This document shows, piece by piece, positions 6,630 to 10,260 of a stretch of DNA of 10,260 bases. The position numbers and the translations under genes were made by a program. The stretch comes from Verrucomicrobia bacterium UBA673 (GTDB lineage: Bacteria > Verrucomicrobiota > Verrucomicrobiia > Limisphaerales > UBA1096): assembly GCA_002299785.1 (NCBI GenBank), contig DBNL01000083.1:1-10260 (forward strand). Direction: 5' to 3'. Position 1 is the stretch's first letter. Each line of letters starts with the position of its first letter. Below the pieces are notes generated by a model. That model searched no databases. It had not been told where the DNA came from and was given only the letters and a program-made list of their open reading frames with translations.

Positions 6630-6651
6630 GTCACTTTTTTTAAAGTGTGAC
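6630..6651 (-). terminator. AT-rich hairpin after the NGN-repeat propeller gene
   Basis: CACTTT (6632-6637) and AAAGTG (6642-6647) form a 6-bp stem with a TTTT loop on the plus strand; alternatively GTCAC (6630-6634) pairs with GTGAC (6647-6651). It starts 4 bases after the propeller stop codon. In the minus transcript the A-tract is in the loop and stem and no T-tract follows, so termination would be weak. It could instead protect the 3' end of the upstream transcript. Confidence 0.3.
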
Positions 6652-6655
6652 AACA

Positions 6656-7600
6656 CTATTTCAATCTTGCGTTGGAGAGAGGCTTGCCGTTGGTGGAAAT
6701 GACGTGGATACCGTGGGCGTTGCTGTCAGGGTGGAACAACTCCCAAACAACTTCCTTTTCGAGGTTCACCTCGAACACCCGCACCTTGGCCGAGTCTCTC
6801 TGGGCGTAGCTGCTGATGACAGTGTTGCCGTTGGGCAACCGCTGGCCGCCGCACGGGTCGGCGAAGCGCCCAGCAACGTGCGAGTTGTCCACACGCCAGA
6901 CGACCCGCCCTTTAGCATCGAACTCCACCGTCTTATTGCCGTGCGTTAGATTGACGACCGTGTTGCCGTTGGCCAAACGTATCGCGGTGAACGGCCAGTT
7001 CTCGGCAGCGCGGCCACCAAGTTCGGCGAGGTCTGTCTTGATTTCGTCCACCACCGTGCCGTTCGGGCTGTATTCCTTCACTTTGAACGCCAGCAGATGC
7101 GGCACGAGATAATTGCCGTTGGCCAACTTGCGCGCCATCCGCGTCTGCATGTGGCCATTGTCGGTCTCCGGCTTGAGCGGCACCTCGACGGCGACTTTGC
7201 CGTCCTTGGTGATCTCTAGCAGGCGCGGCTTTGGCCCCCGCTCGACGACCAGTGTGTTGCCGTTGGCTAGTCGCCACACCGTACCGAGTTCCTTGTTCGG
7301 CTTGGCTAGCGCGTAGCGCCACACGACCTTCATGTCACGCGTCATCTCCTTGGCCATATTGTTCGCGGAAAAGAGAATGTTGCCATTCTGCAAAACGGAG
7401 CCGTCGCGCGAATTTTCGTTGACCTGCCAGACGACCTCGCTTTTTTCGTTGATGAGTTGAGTCTGCCGGCCGCAAATCAGGATGCTGTGGCGTATTCCCT
7501 CACTGCTCACCTGCCGAATGGCCGATTGGTCTGCGGCAAAAAAAGAAACACCCATCGCAAACAGCGACATGCCGAAAATGGAATTACGAAGTGATCTCAT
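6656..7600 (-). CDS. Secreted NGN-repeat beta-propeller protein (PQQ-/arylsulfotransferase-like fold)
   Basis: The 314-residue protein starts with a Sec signal (MRSLRNSIFGMSLFAMGVSF then FAA, probable cleavage near residue 23). The rest is made of repeats of about 41-50 residues, each with a 'VVW.v' strand and an 'l.NGNt.v' turn. NGN is at 72, 113, 161, 211 and 257; the VVW-type strands are at 54-60, 91-96, 135-140, 232-237 and 283-288. This points to a five- or six-bladed beta-propeller resembling PQQ-like or arylsulfotransferase-like repeats. No catalytic residue can be named, and it is shorter than true arylsulfotransferases. It probably acts in the periplasm or outside the cell, in binding or scaffolding. 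ATG 7600 fits the signal peptide. It follows the Rieske gene by 45 bases on the same strand. Confidence 0.78.
   Translation of the reverse strand: MRSLRNSIFGMSLFAMGVSFFAADQSAIRQVSSEGIRHSILICGRQTQLINEKSEVVWQVNENSRDGSVLQNGNILFSANNMAKEMTRDMKVVWRYALAKPNKELGTVWRLANGNTLVVERGPKPRLLEITKDGKVAVEVPLKPETDNGHMQTRMARKLANGNYLVPHLLAFKVKEYSPNGTVVDEIKTDLAELGGRAAENWPFTAIRLANGNTVVNLTHGNKTVEFDAKGRVVWRVDNSHVAGRFADPCGGQRLPNGNTVISSYAQRDSAKVRVFEVNLEKEVVWELFHPDSNAHGIHVISTNGKPLSNARLK
6822..7266 (-). repeat. DNA-level repeats encoding the NGN turns of the propeller
   Basis: On the plus strand GTGTTGCCGTTGG recurs at 6822-6834, 6960-6972 and 7254-7266, with a closely related ATTGCCGTTGG at 7112-7122. All encode the (L/P)xNGNT turn in register, indicating blade duplication recent enough to be visible in the DNA or kept by codon choice. 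Two of the four run directly into TTGGCCAA. Confidence 0.7.
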
Positions 7601-7625
7601 GCGCGGTGAACCTACCCCGCTACCC

Positions 7626-7641
7626 CCGCTTGGCCAAGCGG
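7626..7641. repeat. Perfect 16-bp palindrome CCGCTTGGCCAAGCGG in the Rieske-propeller gap
   Basis: The palindrome sits in the 45-base gap between the Rieske stop (7646) and the propeller start (7600). It is the only intergenic copy of the TTGGCCAA family in the window. It could form a short cruciform or bind a dimeric protein; there is no T-tract to make it a terminator. Confidence 0.75.
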
Positions 7642-7645
7642 CTAG

Positions 7646-7990
7646 TTATTCAGTCAGCAAATCTACAAGGTGGATTTCGCCAGCGGCGATCTCGATATTC
7701 AGCGAGTGGAGGCTAGCTCCGGTACACGGCCCCTCAATGCACAGGCCGGTTTTTGGGTGATACATCGCGCCGTGCGTTTGGCAGACGAACAAGCTGCCGT
7801 CGCTGCTGAAAAACTCGCCGTCGCCGTAGTCTAGGGTCAGCGGCTGATGGCGGCAGAGGTTTTCGTAGGCAACGATTTCGCCCCTGTAATTAGCCACAAA
7901 AGCATCCACCCGGATGCCGTCGCGTTTGAATGAAAATCGCTTGGTTGTGCCCTCGGGCAAGTCGTCGAGCTTGGCAAGCTTTTTGCGCAT
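7646..7990 (-). CDS. Small Rieske [2Fe-2S] ferredoxin-like protein
   Basis: The 114-residue protein is a single Rieske domain with no signal peptide or membrane segment, so a soluble cytoplasmic electron carrier or redox component is likely. The cluster ligands are Cys46-x-His48 (ENLCRHQPL) and Cys70-x-x-His73 (VCQTHGAMYHP), two Cys and two His as required. Cys84 and Cys89 (GLCIEGPCTGASL) follow, as in many small Rieske proteins. There is no adjacent oxygenase or ferredoxin reductase. The ATG overlaps the larE stop by one base (TGATG), so its translation is probably coupled to larE. A role as partner of LarE or of a nickel-pincer enzyme is inference from position only; a component of an oxygenase encoded elsewhere is the main alternative. 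Confidence 0.9.
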   Translation of the reverse strand: MRKKLAKLDDLPEGTTKRFSFKRDGIRVDAFVANYRGEIVAYENLCRHQPLTLDYGDGEFFSSDGSLFVCQTHGAMYHPKTGLCIEGPCTGASLHSLNIEIAAGEIHLVDLLTE

Positions 7991-8826
7991 CAGCCTTTGG
8001 CCAAGGTTTCTTCAGGGAGGCCCTCGTTAAGGCTGCCGCGACGATAGCCTTTCGTGTCGAGCGTGACGTCGACAAAACCGGCGTCGCGAATCCGCGCCGA
8101 CACGGATGCCATTAAGTCCCCACTGATGAAACGTTCCATCTCCGCTTGGCCAAGCTCGATCTTGGCCAAAGCGCCGCCAGGCTGCTCGTGATGCCGCACG
8201 CGTACTTCGTGAAAGCCGTCGTCGCGTAACACGCCTTCGGCCTGCTCGATCATCGCCAGCTTCTCCGGCGTGACCGCCTGCCCGTAGGGGATGCGGGAGC
8301 TGAGGCAGGGCATCTGCGGCTTATCAGCGGTGGGAAGGCCAAGCGCGGCGGAGAGTGCGCGGATTTCGTCCTTGGCCAAGCCGGCCTCCTTCAGCGGGGC
8401 ACGCACTTCAAACTTTTTGGCTGCCTCAGCGCCGGGCCGGTGGTCGCCGATGTCGCTAGTATTTTCGCCGTAAGCCAACACCGCGAAGCCGCCATCGATC
8501 GCGATCGGCTCGAGCCGGGTGAACAGTTCGTGCTTGCAGAAGTAGCAGCGGTTGACCGGGTTGGCGGTGTAGTCCGGATTGGCAAATTCCTGCGTTTGAA
8601 TGATCCGCAGCGGAAAGCCGTGCGCCTCGGCGATCTCACGCGCCTCGGTAAATTCACGGCGCGGCAAACTCGGCGAGTCGGCGATCACTGCGAGCATTTT
8701 GCCGCCGAGCACCTCGTGGGCGATGTGAGCCAACAGCACCGAATCCACTCCGCCGGAGTATGCCACCAAACAGGATTCGTACCCGCGGAGGATATCACGT
8801 AATCGGTTGAGATTCTCGTCAGCCAC
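7990..8826 (-). CDS. larE: ATP-dependent pyridinium biscarboxylate sulfur transferase LarE
   Basis: The 278-residue LarE activates P2CMN with ATP and transfers sulfur to its carboxylates during nickel-pincer cofactor synthesis. The PP-loop SGGVDS is at 24-29, followed by ADSPSLPRREF, NRCYFCKHELF with Cys94 and Cys97, AYGENTSDIGDHRPG, RAPLKEAGLAKDEIR and PCLSSRIPYG with Cys174. Cys174 occupies the place of the sacrificial Cys176 of L. plantarum LarE. The additional CxxC fits the three-cysteine LarE class, represented by Thermotoga maritima, in which a [4Fe-4S] cluster carries the sulfur catalytically; that assignment rests on cysteine count, not alignment. Start is a GTG at 8826; an in-frame TGA lies two codons upstream and GGGGAAG is a possible ribosome site. 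It is followed by an overlapping Rieske gene and, 2.2 kb on, by larC. larB and larA are not in the window. Confidence 0.94.
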   Translation of the reverse strand: MADENLNRLRDILRGYESCLVAYSGGVDSVLLAHIAHEVLGGKMLAVIADSPSLPRREFTEAREIAEAHGFPLRIIQTQEFANPDYTANPVNRCYFCKHELFTRLEPIAIDGGFAVLAYGENTSDIGDHRPGAEAAKKFEVRAPLKEAGLAKDEIRALSAALGLPTADKPQMPCLSSRIPYGQAVTPEKLAMIEQAEGVLRDDGFHEVRVRHHEQPGGALAKIELGQAEMERFISGDLMASVSARIRDAGFVDVTLDTKGYRRGSLNEGLPEETLAKG

Positions 8827-8829
8827 AGC

Positions 8830-8922
8830 TCAAGGCTTCCCCGATCGTCCGACGATGTCCAGCGACCGAGGTGGGCGCTTAGCGACGACTTGGACTTCGA
8901 GTGGTGTCGGTTCAGGCATCAT
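8830..8922 (-). CDS. Possible 30-residue small ORF between cytochrome gene and larE
   Basis: An ATG at 8922 (with a second ATG next to it) starts 3 bases after the cytochrome stop, and the TGA is 3 bases before the larE GTG. The ORF exactly fills the gap in the same orientation. It begins MMPEPTPLEVQVVAKR and ends SLDIVGRSGKP. Codons look like those of the neighbours, with mostly G/C third positions. No family is recognised, there is no strong ribosome site, and no membrane segment is seen. It may be a genuine small gene, a leader that couples larE translation to the upstream gene, or chance. Confidence 0.35.
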   Translation of the reverse strand: MMPEPTPLEVQVVAKRPPRSLDIVGRSGKP

Positions 8923-8925
8923 GTT

Positions 8926-10260
8926 TTATTTCTGCTTGGGCACTTGCTGGTTCGTTTTCAGATAGGCTATGAGGTCGATAACCTCGGAATCCTTCAACGC
9001 GGCTAGCAGGCCCTCTGGCATCATGGATGTTGGGATGATTTCGCGCGACTGAATTTCCGACTTGGCCAAGGTCACCGGAGGCAGACCAACAACGCGCAAC
9101 ACCAGTTGTTGGGCGTTCTCGCTGGCCAACGTCCCGGCCAGGGTCTGACCGCCGCGTGTGGTGACGAGCAGCATTTGATAGCCCTCGGGGATCTCGCCGC
9201 TGGGGTTGAGGATGTTCTCAAGAATGTAGTCGAGGTTCGCGCGGTTCGAACCGGTGATGTCCGGCCCTATCTCGCCGCCCTGCCCATATAACTTGTGGCA
9301 GGCGAAACAGGTGCGCTCGTAAATCGCACGGCCATTGTGGACGTTGCCCTTGGCCAAGGCATCGCCGGTGAGCAGTGCGCGGTACTTTGCAAACGCAACC
9401 TCCTTGTCAGCGGAGAGAGATTCCACCGCTCCCCACACATCGACGAAGCTTGGGCCGACCACACGGCGCATTTGCCGAACGACGTACGCCGGAACATCAC
9501 GGCGCGGCACTGCTCCCGACTCAATCGCTGCCGTAAGTTTGTTGCCATACGACGGACGGGAGGCGAGCGTCTGGATCGCCGCCGTCTTGTCATCGGCAGC
9601 AAGCTCGGCATAACGCTTCAGCAAAGCTCGCGGGTAAGTTTTCTCGTCGTAAGCCGCCATAGCGCGGATCGATTCGAGCCGCAGCGAGTTGTTGTCGAGC
9701 AAGTTAATCAATCGGCCTTTCAGCGCGTCGTGCTCCTGGGCGGCAAGCCCTCTCAACGCGTCGCGCCGGTCACCAGTCTTGGCTTTTGGGTTATCGAGCG
9801 TGGCGAGCATGGCAGTCGCCGCACCAGTATCACCGAGGATCTGCGCGATTTGCGTCGCCAACGGCGTGCCGTACAGCTTGGCGTAGGTCGCGCCCCAACT
9901 CGGCGGCGCCTTCACGTCGCGCAGCCCCCTCAAGCCAGCGCTGAAACCGCGAAGCATATCAGCGACCTTATCTTTGCCCTGCGCTTTGCCAAGTGCGGCG
10001 GAAACGGCTTCCAACTGGCCGGCATCAACAGCGCGTCGCGCGATGTACTCGGTGACGAGTGGCAGCCGGCTGGCCCGTGCCAACTCCATCGCGCGAGTCG
10101 GATCCGCCGGCACCATCGGTTCAATACCGTACCAGATCAGCTTGGGCAAATTGTGGTCGCCGGCATCCTCATGGTGCGCAACCAGGCCAGTAGCGATTGC
10201 CCAGCGATCGCCAAGCGGCATGCGCTGCAGTGCCGAAGCGAGGTACAGCCGCACGACCGG
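8926..10260 (-). CDS. Cytochrome c-type haem-binding protein with HEAT-like repeats, TIGR02603-like (5' part outside window)
   Basis: The frame is open through the right edge; a GTG at 10254 lies inside the conserved 'VVRLYLASALQRMP' helix and is not taken as the start, so the N-terminal part is missing. Residue numbers here count that GTG as 1. The visible part is helical repeats (about 1-290, Ala/Leu-rich HEAT-like) followed by a cytochrome c domain. The haem site is C316-F-A-C319-H320, with GQGGEIGPDITGSNR after it. A later PTSMMPEGL (Met411/412) supplies the likely distal Met ligand, and LKDSEVIDLIAYLKT is the closing helix. This is the C-terminal arrangement of the Pirellula/Verrucomicrobium putative haem-binding proteins, which in full length usually carry an N-terminal propeller/dehydrogenase-like domain and act in the periplasm, probably in sugar or alcohol oxidation (inference). 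Whether it shares a message with larE is unknown; spacing would allow it. Confidence 0.88.
   Translation of the reverse strand, partial: PVVRLYLASALQRMPLGDRWAIATGLVAHHEDAGDHNLPKLIWYGIEPMVPADPTRAMELARASRLPLVTEYIARRAVDAGQLEAVSAALGKAQGKDKVADMLRGFSAGLRGLRDVKAPPSWGATYAKLYGTPLATQIAQILGDTGAATAMLATLDNPKAKTGDRRDALRGLAAQEHDALKGRLINLLDNNSLRLESIRAMAAYDEKTYPRALLKRYAELAADDKTAAIQTLASRPSYGNKLTAAIESGAVPRRDVPAYVVRQMRRVVGPSFVDVWGAVESLSADKEVAFAKYRALLTGDALAKGNVHNGRAIYERTCFACHKLYGQGGEIGPDITGSNRANLDYILENILNPSGEIPEGYQMLLVTTRGGQTLAGTLASENAQQLVLRVVGLPPVTLAKSEIQSREIIPTSMMPEGLLAALKDSEVIDLIAYLKTNQQVPKQK

Larger units (their letters stand above)
2465..9357. repeat. Dispersed TTGGCCAA palindrome family (14 copies)
   Basis: Exact TTGGCCAA begins at 2465, 3620, 4439, 4647, 4980, 6969, 7119, 7630, 7997, 8146, 8162, 8372, 9062 and 9350. 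Nine of these are CTTGGCCAAG (at 2465, 4439, 4647, 4980, 7630, 8146, 8372, 9062, 9350). The copy at 2465 sits in a perfect 16-bp palindrome GCGCTTGGCCAAGCGC (2461-2476). In genes it is read in different frames (LGQ in the sulfatase and larC; LAK in larE and the cytochrome), so it is not driven by one peptide motif. Under equal base usage about 0.16 copies would be expected. Confidence 0.85.

Noticed and set aside
6630..6651. Strong intrinsic terminator
   Set aside because: The A/T tract is within the stem and loop; no T-tract follows on the minus strand, so only a weak call is kept.
2465..9357. TTGGCCAA copies as IS-derived or CRISPR repeats
   Set aside because: Spacing is irregular, flanks differ, and there are no transposase or cas genes.
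10254..10254. GTG at 10254 as the start of the cytochrome gene
   Set aside because: It lies in a conserved internal helix and the frame continues to the window edge, so the gene is 5'-truncated by the window.

Overview
The window most likely comes from a Verrucomicrobiota (PVC superphylum) bacterium. This rests on family content rather than a marker gene: a prepilin-type protein with the typical verrucomicrobial N-terminus (FTLIELLVVIAIIAILA... then ALAKAKESAKR), a CxxCH haem protein of the Pirellula/Verrucomicrobium type (TIGR02603-like), a secreted sulfatase, and a Tat-like secreted GH32/propeller-type protein. No rRNA, tRNA, CRISPR array, transposase or phage gene was seen. Genes are densely packed and no gene-free stretch exceeds about 130 bases.

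Layout. Bases 1-2512 are on the minus strand: a partial secreted propeller-type protein (1-592), an arsenate-reductase-family protein (723-1061) and a secreted sulfatase (1058-2512). The last two overlap by ATGA. A 93-bp divergent gap then leads to a plus-strand pair, a lipoprotein MsrB (2606-3253) and a family 2 glycosyltransferase with an extra Rossmann-like C-terminal domain (3250-4248). They overlap by GTGA. This pair converges with zero intervening bases on a long minus-strand series. In transcription order that series is: TIGR02603-type cytochrome (10260-8926, 5' end outside the window), a possible 30-aa ORF (8922-8830), larE (8826-7990), a small Rieske protein (7990-7646), a secreted NGN-repeat propeller protein (7600-6656), a prepilin-like protein (6578-5823), larC (5765-4506) and a Trm112-like protein (4497-4249).

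How the genes fit together. LarE and LarC catalyse two of the three known steps of nickel-pincer nucleotide (NPN) cofactor synthesis: sulfur transfer and CTP-dependent nickel insertion. LarB and the LarA racemase are not in the window. A Rieske Fe-S protein starts on the last base of the larE stop codon, so the two are probably co-translated; this is the most distinctive gene arrangement here. The other genes serve envelope or periplasmic functions: sulfate-ester degradation, methionine sulfoxide repair, c-type cytochrome, pseudopilin and secreted propellers.

The strongest signal not explained by genes is a short palindrome, TTGGCCAA, present 14 times. Nine of these are the 10-mer CTTGGCCAAG, and two sit in perfect 16-bp palindromes. 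About 0.16 copies of an 8-mer would be expected by chance under equal base usage. The copies lie in both coding and intergenic DNA and resemble the behaviour of the cyanobacterial HIP1 element.
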